Below are positions 25,497 to 34,111 of a DNA stretch of 64,000 nucleotides, piece by piece. Position numbers and translations under genes: made by a program. The notes under the pieces are model-generated. The model saw only the letters and a list, made by a program, of their open reading frames with translations. It made no database searches and was not told the DNA's origin. The number at the start of each line of letters is the position of its first letter. Position 1 is the stretch's first letter. Source of the stretch: an uncultured Bacteroidales bacterium (lineage in GTDB: Bacteria; Bacteroidota; Bacteroidia; Bacteroidales; UBA1715). The stretch lies in assembly GCA_937892155.1 (NCBI GenBank), contig CALAUG010000030.1, positions 117,745 to 181,744 on the forward strand, given 5' to 3'.

Positions 25497-28018
25497 TAAT
25501 CCCATTCTATTTGGAAGTCAGACTCAATAGTTTCTTTTTTTTCTTCTTCTTGAGAAGAGGAATTGTCAGTGTTTTTTTTCAGAATTTCTTTCCATTCCGA
25601 TTTTTGGTTTTCTAGACTTGACTTTACGTTTTCTTTAGTTTTTTTGAGGTCATACTCAATTTTATAATTATCTGGATTTCCAAAAATGATGATCGGTATT
25701 CTTAGGTTGCCATCGTTGTTCTTTTCAATTTCACCAAAATCCTCTTCATCTTTGTTTTTACTATGGAATTTCAACGACAGTGTTTTCTTCAAGAATAACG
25801 TCACATAATAATTGAAATTGTTGTTTTCGATGTTATGTTTTCCTGCAAATGTCATTTCGAATGCATTCGTTTTGATATTCATATTGGGAATGAAGAGCGT
25901 GTCATTTTTTATGCAGATTGTGTTTTTCAAAGTTGAGAATGACACGTTGGTAAATTCTTCTTCCATTTTCATTTTCTTGCCGATTCCCATCAATGTCTCA
26001 ACTTTGTTTACAGAACCGTCTTCAATGGAAATGTCGGCTAATGCGTTTGTTGTTGGATAAATAGGATTGTAGTCTTTATCCATCATAGATGAGAATTGGA
26101 ATGTTCCCGAAAGTTTTCCATCTATTTGATTGTAGGTAATGACTGTTTGGTCAAAATTGTTGAATGTTTTAAAAATATCTTTTGCCGACATTTTTTCAAT
26201 TTTTCCCGAAGCGATGCATTTAGTCCTTCCGTTAGGTTGATCAATCATTTGTAATGATCCAGCAATCAGTTTGCCTTGTAAAGTCGCGGCATTTATTTCG
26301 GACAGTTCTATGGCATTTTCAGTAAATCTGATGATAGTTGCTGCATTTGTCAAATAATATGGGTCAAAGTCTAATTGTTTTGCTTCGAAGCGTATGCTTC
26401 CAAGAAATTGTCCAGTAGACGTTGATTCAGTCAATGAGAGATAGTGTTCGTAGAATGGAGTGAGATTTATGGCGTCTATGGTGCAATTCAGGTTACAGTG
26501 CGTATCAACATCGTCGAACATTATGTACGGTACAAAGTCGGACGCTTTTCCTTGCAGAGTAAAATTTTGTTCTGCCAATTTTCCAGCGACACTGTCAACA
26601 GAAATGTTTCCGTTTGAAAACATGATATGTCCATCAACGTTGTCAAAATCGTATGGAGAATTTTCAGGGGCTGATATTTTTAGATTTTGGCAGTGTAAAT
26701 CAGCAGTAAGTTCAGTTTTCTTGAAAAAGTCTTTTGTGAAATTCGTGACGTTTTCCAGTTCTCCACGACTTTTAATCATTCCTTGTAAATTTCCGGAAAT
26801 TCCGTACTCTTCTATTTTCATCAACATATCTACATCGTCAATGTTCAGGTTGAGTTGGCCAGTTACTGTGTATTTTGGTTTGTCAAAGTTCGTGAATGAA
26901 AATTCCGAGAGTGTTAGTTTTGAAGAGCCTGTTGTTATGTTTGTCGCTACCGAAGTAAATTCGTAGGTGTCCAGTTTGGAGATATCACTTGCTTTTAGTG
27001 TCCCTTTTGTGGAGAAAGCATATTTAGTTTTTTCAAACAAAACGTTTCCTTTTGTGCAGGCAATGTTGCAGACCAAAGTGGGCATCGTTTTTTCTGTTAT
27101 TTTCCCATTTACATTTCCTTCAACGAAAATGTTTGATTTTAGATTGTATTGAGCCAAACTGTCCACTGTCTTTTGTGGAATTACTTTGAAAATTTTATCC
27201 AAAGTTGTTTCCACGTTTACGTTCAGATTAACGTCATAATCGTTGTCTTTCAATACTTCCACAGAACCGTCTGAAAGTATAAGACCGACGGGTGTTTCGC
27301 ATTTAAAGTTCTTTACAATGTAAGTCGAACTATCACGCGAAAGCGTTACATCGCATTTAAATGAGGAGTGTGGAAAAAACGATTTTTTGTCGTACTCAAA
27401 TTGTTTGTTGGTGAGTGCTGCATACACATCAATGAAAAAGTCCTCTCCTTTAAATTTTCCTGAGAAATTAATTTTATCGAACCATTCTTGTGCAAGAATG
27501 TTAGTTTGTATGTCGTGGTATAGTCCTAATGTGTTTACAAATCGAATTTTTGAAAGTTCTACGAACATATCTTCTCCTGTACTGTCAGATTCAATGGAGA
27601 ATCCCCAATTGTGGTGACTTTTTGAGTCGCAGAAAAAATTCACGCGGGCATCGCGGACGATGATTTCTTTTACCACATAGTTTTCGAACAAAAAATCCAT
27701 CACATTGAACGACAGCAAAACCCGTTGTGCGTATAGGGCTGTATCGGTAGATTCAGCTGCAAATTCGTGGCGATTGAAAGTGTCGGTAGATTTTGCACAG
27801 ACGTCGTGGAGTTGAATGGAAATGTTCGGGATGTTGCCGAAAATCGATACGTCGACTTTGCTTAAGGAAATGTCTGCTTTGATTTGTTTGCCGACTTTTT
27901 CGGTAACAACTTGTAAAATTTCGTCTTTGTAAAAATATGGTATAGCAACAGAAGCTACTAAGAGGACGAATACCATAATAGCCAACGTAATACCAATAAT
28001 TTTAAACACCTTTTTCAT
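25496..28018 (-). CDS. AsmA family protein
   Basis: The 840-residue protein has one N-terminal membrane segment (about 4-28) and then a long periplasmic AsmA-type region: EKVGKQIKADISLSKVDVSI near the start, and many amphipathic beta strands typical of repeating-beta-groove (VPS13/AsmA-like) lipid transfer proteins. The C-terminal tail is charged (KKNTDNSSSQEEEKKETIES). AsmA-like proteins are implicated in phospholipid transport between membranes. The ATG at 28018 is preferred over a TTG three codons upstream. It is flanked by rfaE2 (gap about 11 nt) and an overlapping histidine kinase. Confidence 0.88.
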   Translation of the reverse strand: MKKVFKIIGITLAIMVFVLLVASVAIPYFYKDEILQVVTEKVGKQIKADISLSKVDVSIFGNIPNISIQLHDVCAKSTDTFNRHEFAAESTDTALYAQRVLLSFNVMDFLFENYVVKEIIVRDARVNFFCDSKSHHNWGFSIESDSTGEDMFVELSKIRFVNTLGLYHDIQTNILAQEWFDKINFSGKFKGEDFFIDVYAALTNKQFEYDKKSFFPHSSFKCDVTLSRDSSTYIVKNFKCETPVGLILSDGSVEVLKDNDYDVNLNVNVETTLDKIFKVIPQKTVDSLAQYNLKSNIFVEGNVNGKITEKTMPTLVCNIACTKGNVLFEKTKYAFSTKGTLKASDISKLDTYEFTSVATNITTGSSKLTLSEFSFTNFDKPKYTVTGQLNLNIDDVDMLMKIEEYGISGNLQGMIKSRGELENVTNFTKDFFKKTELTADLHCQNLKISAPENSPYDFDNVDGHIMFSNGNISVDSVAGKLAEQNFTLQGKASDFVPYIMFDDVDTHCNLNCTIDAINLTPFYEHYLSLTESTSTGQFLGSIRFEAKQLDFDPYYLTNAATIIRFTENAIELSEINAATLQGKLIAGSLQMIDQPNGRTKCIASGKIEKMSAKDIFKTFNNFDQTVITYNQIDGKLSGTFQFSSMMDKDYNPIYPTTNALADISIEDGSVNKVETLMGIGKKMKMEEEFTNVSFSTLKNTICIKNDTLFIPNMNIKTNAFEMTFAGKHNIENNNFNYYVTLFLKKTLSLKFHSKNKDEEDFGEIEKNNDGNLRIPIIIFGNPDNYKIEYDLKKTKENVKSSLENQKSEWKEILKKNTDNSSSQEEEKKETIESDFQIEWD

Positions 28019-28029
28019 ACGGTGCAAAG

Positions 28030-28515
28030 TTATTTCATTTTTTTGAAATAGTTAGTCGTAGAGAAGCCGTCAACAAAATCAATTGTCTTTACTTCGCCGC
28101 CATTTTCAAGAACTTCTTGTGCGCCGACAATATTTTTGATTTCGTAATCACTTCCTTTCACGAGAACATCGGGCAGCAGTGTGGAAATTAGTTGTAACGG
28201 AGTGTCTTCACCAAATGGAATCACTAAATCAATATATTCGAAGCTGGCAATTGTCAGCGCACGTGATTCCAATTCTTTAATTGGTCTTTCTTGGCCTTTA
28301 AGCCGCTTGATGGATTCATCGGTGTTGAGTCCCAAAATCAGTTTTGTTCCTAGTTCACGGGCTTGTGCTAAATAAAACACGTGGCCTTTATGTATGATGT
28401 CGAAGCAACCATTTGTAAACACAATTTTTTCGCCTTTCGTTTTCCATTCAGTAACGATTTTTTGTGCTTCATCAAGCGTAACGATTTTATGGAGAACTTT
28501 ATTTAACTGATTCAT
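28030..28515 (-). CDS. rfaE2: D-glycero-beta-D-manno-heptose 1-phosphate adenylyltransferase
   Basis: The protein (161 residues) is a nucleotidyltransferase with FTNGCFDIIHKGHVFYLAQA (the H-x-G-H motif), LGLNTDESIKRLKG and the late VKGSDYE. This is domain II of the HldE/RfaE protein on its own, which activates heptose-1-phosphate with ATP to make ADP-heptose for the LPS core. The kinase domain is not adjacent. An ATG at 28575 would extend the protein into the flippase-like gene, so the start at 28515 (17-nt overlap) is chosen. A GT9 enzyme elsewhere in the window could use its product. Confidence 0.88.
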   Translation of the reverse strand: MNQLNKVLHKIVTLDEAQKIVTEWKTKGEKIVFTNGCFDIIHKGHVFYLAQARELGTKLILGLNTDESIKRLKGQERPIKELESRALTIASFEYIDLVIPFGEDTPLQLISTLLPDVLVKGSDYEIKNIVGAQEVLENGGEVKTIDFVDGFSTTNYFKKMK

Positions 28516-29503
28516 TGCAATCTTTTTTTCTGAATACAAAATACAGTGAAGCCAATCCCAATATGATTTCAACAATCATTTGCGATTCGTGGCTGAGGGT
28601 TGCATAAAGCAAGCCGACAGAATTGAAGTCAAGTCCGTAAATGGTTAAAGCGAGCGCAACTACGTAGTGGTATGCACCTATCCCACCTTGAACAGGGACA
28701 GCCATACCGATGCTGCCGACAATTAGTAAAAACAAGGCATCGTCAATGCACATATCTGCTGTTTGTGGAATTGCGAAGCATACTGCCCAAGTCATTAACA
28801 AGTAACACGTCCATAATAGGATAGTGTATAAAACGAACAATCCACGTTTTTCCAGTTTATATACCGATTTCACGCCGTCAATCATTCCGTTGATGAACGA
28901 CATGATTTTTTTTGTGAGTGCGTTGCCTTTCCGTGCTAATGCAATACATAGCCACACAAGAATTGCAACGATGGCGATAGCTGCAATTATCCATACAATA
29001 TTGATTGATGCAAGTCGTGTTGCCGTTGGTGCAATGATTTTTTCACTAATAAATGAGCCAAAAAAATCCATTTTGAGGAAAAATGTTCCCACGGCCAAAA
29101 GAAGCATCACCAAAACATCGAACATTCGTTCTACAATCACTGTTCCTATGAGAGTGTCGAAGGGAAGTTTTTCTGTTTTTGTCAGTGCGCCGCAACGAGT
29201 AATTTCGCCTATTCGTGGTAAAGCCATATTGGCGAAATAGCCGAACATCTCGGCCCAAAAAGCATTCCACAGACTTGGCTTATGGTCACAGGTTGATTCA
29301 ATGAGTAAATTCCATCGAGCAGCACGAAATAGATAGGCGAGCATCGCGAAAATAAGGGCAAATCCAATCCACCAGAAGTTGGCGTGAGTGATGTCGTTCC
29401 ACATTGCCGCCAGATCAACATCTTTGAAGACGAAAAATAGCAAACCAATACCAATGATGGCAAAAACAACGTAATAGATTGTTTTTGTGATTTTGCTATT
29501 CAT
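28499..29503 (-). CDS. Lysylphosphatidylglycerol synthase TM-domain (flippase-like) membrane protein
   Basis: The 334-residue protein has about eight membrane segments and matches the MprF/LPG-synthase transmembrane family (formerly UPF0104): RAARWNLLIESTCDH, NMALPRIGEITRCG, ERMFDVLVM and VPVQGGIGAYHY. The cytoplasmic aminoacyl-transferase domain of MprF is missing, so lysyl transfer is not expected; such stand-alone proteins are thought to move lipids or glycolipids across the membrane. It follows panD by 4 nt and overlaps rfaE2. Confidence 0.85.
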   Translation of the reverse strand: MNSKITKTIYYVVFAIIGIGLLFFVFKDVDLAAMWNDITHANFWWIGFALIFAMLAYLFRAARWNLLIESTCDHKPSLWNAFWAEMFGYFANMALPRIGEITRCGALTKTEKLPFDTLIGTVIVERMFDVLVMLLLAVGTFFLKMDFFGSFISEKIIAPTATRLASINIVWIIAAIAIVAILVWLCIALARKGNALTKKIMSFINGMIDGVKSVYKLEKRGLFVLYTILLWTCYLLMTWAVCFAIPQTADMCIDDALFLLIVGSIGMAVPVQGGIGAYHYVVALALTIYGLDFNSVGLLYATLSHESQMIVEIILGLASLYFVFRKKDCNESVK

Positions 29504-29507
29504 GGTG

Positions 29508-29858
29508 CTACACTAATTTGTTCGTAGCTGTATCGGGAAAGACGACGGTTGGTTTGAAAGATTTTGCTTCTTCAAAATCCATTAAGGCGTATGAAATTAT
29601 AATTGCAACGTCTCCAACATTGAATTTATGTGCTGCTGGACCGTTCAAGCAAACCACACCACTATTGCGTTCACCTTTAATTGCGTAAGTTTCTATTCGT
29701 TCACCGTTGTTGAGGTTTAGAACTTGAACTTTTTCGTTAGGAATAATATTAGCCCCTTCCATCAAAGCTTCGTCCAAAGTGATACTTCCGATGTAATTCA
29801 TATTAGCCTCGGTAACGGTTACCCGATGAATCTTCGATTTCATAACTTCTATCATCAT
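29508..29858 (-). CDS. panD: Aspartate 1-decarboxylase (pyruvoyl enzyme)
   Basis: PanD makes beta-alanine from aspartate for pantothenate and CoA. The 116-residue proenzyme self-cleaves at Gly24-Ser25 in YIGSITLD; this is exactly the standard numbering when the first ATG is used. KIHRVTVT (9-16), NGERIETYAI and GVVCLNGPAAH are the other conserved parts. It lies 3 nt after panC, so both halves of the pantothenate precursor supply are together. Confidence 0.97.
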   Translation of the reverse strand: MMIEVMKSKIHRVTVTEANMNYIGSITLDEALMEGANIIPNEKVQVLNLNNGERIETYAIKGERNSGVVCLNGPAAHKFNVGDVAIIISYALMDFEEAKSFKPTVVFPDTATNKLV

Positions 29859-29861
29859 AAC

Positions 29862-30716
29862 TTATTTTTTTAATGTAATGTTATCAATTAGACGAACATC
29901 GCCGACATTAACTGTGATGCAACCAACCACCCATTCTGCTTCGTTCCACGATTGAATCGACTGTAATGAGTATCCGTCAACTATTTCAAAATATTCAACT
30001 TCGAGAAGTGGAGTGTTGTTTACTGTATCAACAACGAATTTGTGTACATCTGCAACGGATTTTGTCGGGACTAAGTCAACAGCTTTGAACAATGTCTGTG
30101 AGATTTGGACTGCCTGCTCGCGTTGTTCAGTGCTCAATCGCATATTTCTTGAACTTAAAGCCATTCCATCGCTTTCGCGTACGATAGGGCAAGGAACTAT
30201 TTCGATGTTGATATTGCGTTGGCGGACCATTTCGCGAATGATTGCAATTTGTTGGAAATCTTTCATTCCAAAATATGCACGGTCTGCTTTTACTAAGTCG
30301 AACAAGCGGTGTACAACAATTCCCACTCCATTGAAATGTCCTGGTCGTGCTGCGCCTTCCATCACTTGACCAATAAATCCAAAGTCGTACGATTCTGTAA
30401 CGTTCTCCAAACCTTCGGGATACATAACATCAACAGAAGGGACAAATACGATATCAGCACCTGTTTGCTCAAGTAGTGCAATATCTGCATCAATTGTACG
30501 CGGATACGTTTTTAAATCATTCTGATTGTTGAACTGTGTTGGATTTACGAAAATGCTGACGGCAGTGCAGTCGTTGTTTTCTATTGATTTTTTCACCAAT
30601 GAAATATGTCCTTGATGAAGGGCTCCCATAGTAGGAATAAAGCCCAAAGACTTGTTTTGCTTGCGTACGTACGCAACAGCAGCCGTAATTTCTTCGCGAG
30701 TTTTGCAGATTATCAT
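29862..30716 (-). CDS. panC: Pantothenate synthetase
   Basis: PanC joins pantoate and beta-alanine with ATP. The 284-residue protein has GFIPTMGALHQGHISLVKKS (the HIGH-type motif), VSIFVNPTQFNNQNDL, GRPGHF-like ARPGHFNGVGIVV, FGMKDFQQ and the KMSKS-like ALSSRNMRLS. The length is typical. It is the first gene of a run of six minus-strand genes ending with the histidine kinase. Confidence 0.97.
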   Translation of the reverse strand: MIICKTREEITAAVAYVRKQNKSLGFIPTMGALHQGHISLVKKSIENNDCTAVSIFVNPTQFNNQNDLKTYPRTIDADIALLEQTGADIVFVPSVDVMYPEGLENVTESYDFGFIGQVMEGAARPGHFNGVGIVVHRLFDLVKADRAYFGMKDFQQIAIIREMVRQRNINIEIVPCPIVRESDGMALSSRNMRLSTEQREQAVQISQTLFKAVDLVPTKSVADVHKFVVDTVNNTPLLEVEYFEIVDGYSLQSIQSWNEAEWVVGCITVNVGDVRLIDNITLKK

Positions 30717-30740
30717 TTTGAAGCGATAAATTAATTATGG

Positions 30741-30748
30741 CAAAAGTA
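30741..30748 (-). promoter_or_regulatory. -7 box of the panC operon
   Basis: The minus strand reads TACTTTTG (TAnnTTTG), 24 nt before the panC ATG. This is the only good candidate for the six-gene run. Confidence 0.5.
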
Positions 30749-30831
30749 ACCATTCCAATCGTTATTTTTGAGATTTTTCGTGGATTTTTTACTTTTTACG
30801 GAAGTATTCAGTGTTTTTGAAATGAATGCCT

Positions 30832-31728
30832 CTATTTTGCCAGTTTTTCGCTTATTTTTTTAGAAACAACCTCTCGTAAACTGTCGTTTTCAATTAAATC
30901 AAGTACGTCGTTTGCAAATCCAGAGACAAGCATGTGCAATGCTGTTGCTTTGTTAATCCCACGTGCTTGCATATACCAAAGAGCTTCTTCGTCAATTTGC
31001 CCGGTGCTGCTGCCGTGGTTACAAATAACATCATCAGCATAAATCTCCAACTGAGGTTCGCTGTGAATATGTGCATCGGGTGATAGTAAAATGTTGCGGT
31101 TTTGCTGATGCGCTGTTGTTTTTTGTGCATCTTGTGCAACATATATTAAGCCAGAAAAAGAGCCGCTTCCCATATTGTCAGCAATACCACGGAATAATTC
31201 CTGCGTTTCGCAATTCGGTTTTTTATGGGTTACTTTCGTATAGATTGAATATTTTTCCTTGTCTTTTGGGAAAAATACTCCGGATAAATGTGTGTTTGCA
31301 TTTTCAGCATCTTTACGGACATGCAGCCCAATAGCATCGTTGTTGCCGCCCAGCTGAAATATTTGTGCATTGTACACAGAGTTTTTCCGTTGTAACACGT
31401 ATATGTTCTGCGATGAATTTGAAACCTGCATTATTACGTGCCTGCAAATAGAATCTTCCAAACAGTTAATATGAAGTTCCGAGTTTGCATTTTCGGCATA
31501 ACAGAAATACAGCGATACCTGTGAGTTTTTTTCTACATTCACAATGTACGACATAGGCAAGGTGTCGGCAAAACAGATGCAGGCTGTTACATTCCCCGTT
31601 AGAGAAATTGTGTTTGTCGATTCTCCGTTGATTTTCCCGTTATTCAACATATACCAGGAATCAAATTGTATGGAATCGGCAAAATGCTTTGACAGAAGTT
31701 CTTGATGATATGGATTTACTTTTCCCAT
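30832..31728 (-). CDS. sufD: SufD-like Fe-S assembly scaffold protein (short)
   Basis: The 298-residue protein carries the SufBD beta-helix core and the diagnostic C-terminus: EIYADDVICNHGSSTGQIDE, ALWYMQARGI and the helical tail ending VSKKISEKLAK. SufD is part of the SufBC2D scaffold for Fe-S cluster building. Usual SufD proteins are about 420-450 residues; here roughly the N-terminal third is missing. The ATG sits inside the sufC end (13-nt overlap), and no frameshift was seen, so it is a natural short form. Its function depends on SufB, which is not adjacent. Confidence 0.85.
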   Translation of the reverse strand: MGKVNPYHQELLSKHFADSIQFDSWYMLNNGKINGESTNTISLTGNVTACICFADTLPMSYIVNVEKNSQVSLYFCYAENANSELHINCLEDSICRHVIMQVSNSSQNIYVLQRKNSVYNAQIFQLGGNNDAIGLHVRKDAENANTHLSGVFFPKDKEKYSIYTKVTHKKPNCETQELFRGIADNMGSGSFSGLIYVAQDAQKTTAHQQNRNILLSPDAHIHSEPQLEIYADDVICNHGSSTGQIDEEALWYMQARGINKATALHMLVSGFANDVLDLIENDSLREVVSKKISEKLAK

Positions 31729-32477
31729 TCAGCGTTATTTTTCGTAATCCATTCGTAGCCTTTTTCTTCAAGTTCAAGAGCCAACGACTTGTCACCCGTT
31801 TTAATAATTCTACCATCATAAAGAATGTGCACGACATCAGGAACGATATAGTCGAGCAGACGTTGGTAGTGCGTGATGACAATGTATGCGTTGTCTGTTG
31901 TTTTTAGTTTATTGACGCCTTCCGACACAATGCGGAGCGCATCAATGTCAAGACCACTGTCGGTTTCATCAAGAATGGCAAGTTTCGGATCGAGCATTGC
32001 CATTTGGAAAATGTCGTTTTTCTTTTTTTCTCCTCCCGAAAATCCTTCATTAACCGAGCGGCCAGACAATTTACTTGGCAAGCCAACAAGTTCACTGTTT
32101 TTCTTCATTAATTTTAGAAATTCAGTGGGAGAAGGAGGTTCTATGCCAAGGTATTTACATTTTGCTTCTAAGGCGGCTTTCATGAAGTTTGTCATAGTAA
32201 TTCCAGGAATTTCAACTGGATATTGAAAAGCTAAAAACAATCCTTCGCAAGCGCGTTCGTCTGCCGAAAGTTTCAATAAATCTTTGCCATTAAACAAAAC
32301 TTCACCCTCGGTTACTTCGTAAATATCACGTCCGGCAAGTACGCTTGACAGGGTACTTTTTCCAGAACCGTTAGGTCCCATAATTGCGTGAATTTCGCCT
32401 GGATTGACGGTTAAATTGATTCCTTTTAGAATTTCTTTACCACCAACAGAAGCGTGTAAATTTTTTATTGTCAGCAT
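31716..32477 (-). CDS. sufC: Fe-S cluster assembly ATPase SufC
   Basis: This is the ABC-type ATPase of the SUF system. The 253-residue protein has Walker A GPNGSGKST (34-42), the Q-loop FLAFQYPVEIPGI, the signature FSGGEKKKNDIFQM and Walker B LAILDETDSGLDIDAL. These are all SufC-specific in form. It is first in a two-gene unit with sufD. In most Bacteroidota sufB precedes sufC; here a promoter-like box and an unrelated flippase gene lie upstream. Confidence 0.96.
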   Translation of the reverse strand: MLTIKNLHASVGGKEILKGINLTVNPGEIHAIMGPNGSGKSTLSSVLAGRDIYEVTEGEVLFNGKDLLKLSADERACEGLFLAFQYPVEIPGITMTNFMKAALEAKCKYLGIEPPSPTEFLKLMKKNSELVGLPSKLSGRSVNEGFSGGEKKKNDIFQMAMLDPKLAILDETDSGLDIDALRIVSEGVNKLKTTDNAYIVITHYQRLLDYIVPDVVHILYDGRIIKTGDKSLALELEEKGYEWITKNNAEWEK

Positions 32478-32497
32478 ATTTTTTCTTGTTTCACGGG

Positions 32498-32505
32498 CAA
32501 AAGTA
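32498..32505 (-). promoter_or_regulatory. -7 box of sufC-sufD
   Basis: The minus strand reads TACTTTTG (TAnnTTTG), 20 nt before the sufC ATG, supporting an independent sufCD unit. Confidence 0.5.
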
Positions 32506-32522
32506 CAATAAATAATTTACAT

Positions 32523-32547
32523 AATTCACAATGCGCAATTCACAATG
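32523..32547. repeat. 14-nt-spaced repeat AATTCACAATG
   Basis: AATTCACAATG at 32523-32533 recurs at 32537-32547, a 14-nt period, and a decayed third copy (AATGAATT) follows. It lies in the 140-nt gap between sufC and the Wzx-like gene. Confidence 0.75.
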
Positions 32548-32617
32548 TACAATGAATTTTAGAGGTCAATTAGAATATGAGCAACTGTGCGAATTCTATT
32601 GATTACACACGAAAATA

Positions 32618-34111
32618 TTAATTCTTATCCTTTTTCTTTTTGAAGAGCGATAGCGCCATATCATTCACGTCTTCCGAAACTTTTGAAACGTAAATCAGAG
32701 CGCAGAATATAATTGTCAACAGTCCACTTTTTATGAGAATGTTTGCAATCAGGTTTGATGTCTCGGGAATGAGCAAGCATAAGACGAAAGACAGCGCACC
32801 GATAATCAGTATTAAAATATGTCTGTATGAATATGGTTGCAGTTTGAATTTTCTGTTAACGTAAGAAAAAGCGACAATGTTGTACAAAATGCGCGCAATG
32901 CACGATGAAACTGCCGCTCCGGTTATTCCAAAAGACGGGATAAAGAGTAAATTCAATCCAATAATGACAAAAATTAGGGCTATTGTCCAGTGGGATAATT
33001 TTTTGTACTTGGGTGAGTTGCTCACAATATCTTTGTTGACACCAGCAGCCATATCGCTCAGATAGAAAATACCGATGAAAATGATAACCCAGCGGCCGCT
33101 GCTATATTCCTCAGGAATGATTTGGAATATGTAGTCAAGGTTAATGCAAAGTCCGAAGAATACTAAGGTGCCAATAATCAATTGGGTCACTGTGCTTTTT
33201 TGATACAATACCTGCAATTGTTCCATATCGTTGCGTTTCCAAGCTTCGGCCACCAGAGTCGAGGTAATTTTTTGCAATGGTCGGTTTGGCAGCATTATCA
33301 TTGTTGCAAAATAGGTACACGTAGTGTAAATTCCGACTTGTGCAAGAGGATTTTCAATCACCAATTTCTCAATCATTATTCTGTCAATGTTGATGACGAT
33401 GATGCTTGCAGATGTGATAATAATTCCATATAGGCTTACTTGAATTAATTCGTTTGCCATAGGCTTATCTATCAACGAAAAATCAGGGTGAAGGAATAAT
33501 TGCTTATCGCGGAACAACGCAACAACCATATAGAGAAAAATGATGCCATAGCATACCACATACCAATATACAAATTTTTGAAAATCAATAAGATGGAATA
33601 TATAGCAGACAATTAGCAATAATGTTAATATGCGTAATACAACTTCTTTTAAAAGTATGCCGCGGGTTGCGTTAAACAAAGCTTTGGTTAAGGAATCAAA
33701 AATATTGAATAGAACTATGAAAATGAATAAAGGAATAATAAGTATGGAATATTCCTGCATCAAATTTCCACTTTGTCCGTTGTTTTGTGTTATGAATGGT
33801 TCTGCAATAAAATAAAGCCCAACAACAAGTATAGATGCGAAAAACACAACCATGAGAGTTAAAAACATAAAACCGTTATGCTTTTTGGTCTCATCGCGAA
33901 AGTAAGGAAACATTTTCGTGATGGTGTTTTGGAATCCTGCCGATGCAATTTGTGAGAAAAGTACCCCGTACGTAACAAGAAGGTTTAATAGTCCAATTTG
34001 TTCTGCTTCAAGAAAATGAGGGAATAACAAACCACTTGTAATAAATCCCAGACCTGCTCCGAGATATACCCAAAAAGAGCCTATAAGTGATTGTTTACGG
34101 ACTATTCCCAT
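32618..34111 (-). CDS. Wzx-like polysaccharide/lipid-linked glycan flippase (MOP superfamily)
   Basis: The 497-residue integral membrane protein has about 14 hydrophobic segments. The N-terminal GSFWVYLGAGLGFITSGLLFP and the middle region with AGVNKDIVSNSPKYK are typical of the polysaccharide biosynthesis (PST) branch of the MATE/MOP superfamily. Such proteins flip undecaprenyl-linked sugars across the inner membrane for O-antigen or capsule. The cargo is unknown, and no polymerase or glycosyltransferase lies beside it. It overlaps the yfhO-like gene by one base (TAATG), so the two are made together. Confidence 0.87.
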   Translation of the reverse strand: MGIVRKQSLIGSFWVYLGAGLGFITSGLLFPHFLEAEQIGLLNLLVTYGVLFSQIASAGFQNTITKMFPYFRDETKKHNGFMFLTLMVVFFASILVVGLYFIAEPFITQNNGQSGNLMQEYSILIIPLFIFIVLFNIFDSLTKALFNATRGILLKEVVLRILTLLLIVCYIFHLIDFQKFVYWYVVCYGIIFLYMVVALFRDKQLFLHPDFSLIDKPMANELIQVSLYGIIITSASIIVINIDRIMIEKLVIENPLAQVGIYTTCTYFATMIMLPNRPLQKITSTLVAEAWKRNDMEQLQVLYQKSTVTQLIIGTLVFFGLCINLDYIFQIIPEEYSSGRWVIIFIGIFYLSDMAAGVNKDIVSNSPKYKKLSHWTIALIFVIIGLNLLFIPSFGITGAAVSSCIARILYNIVAFSYVNRKFKLQPYSYRHILILIIGALSFVLCLLIPETSNLIANILIKSGLLTIIFCALIYVSKVSEDVNDMALSLFKKKKDKN

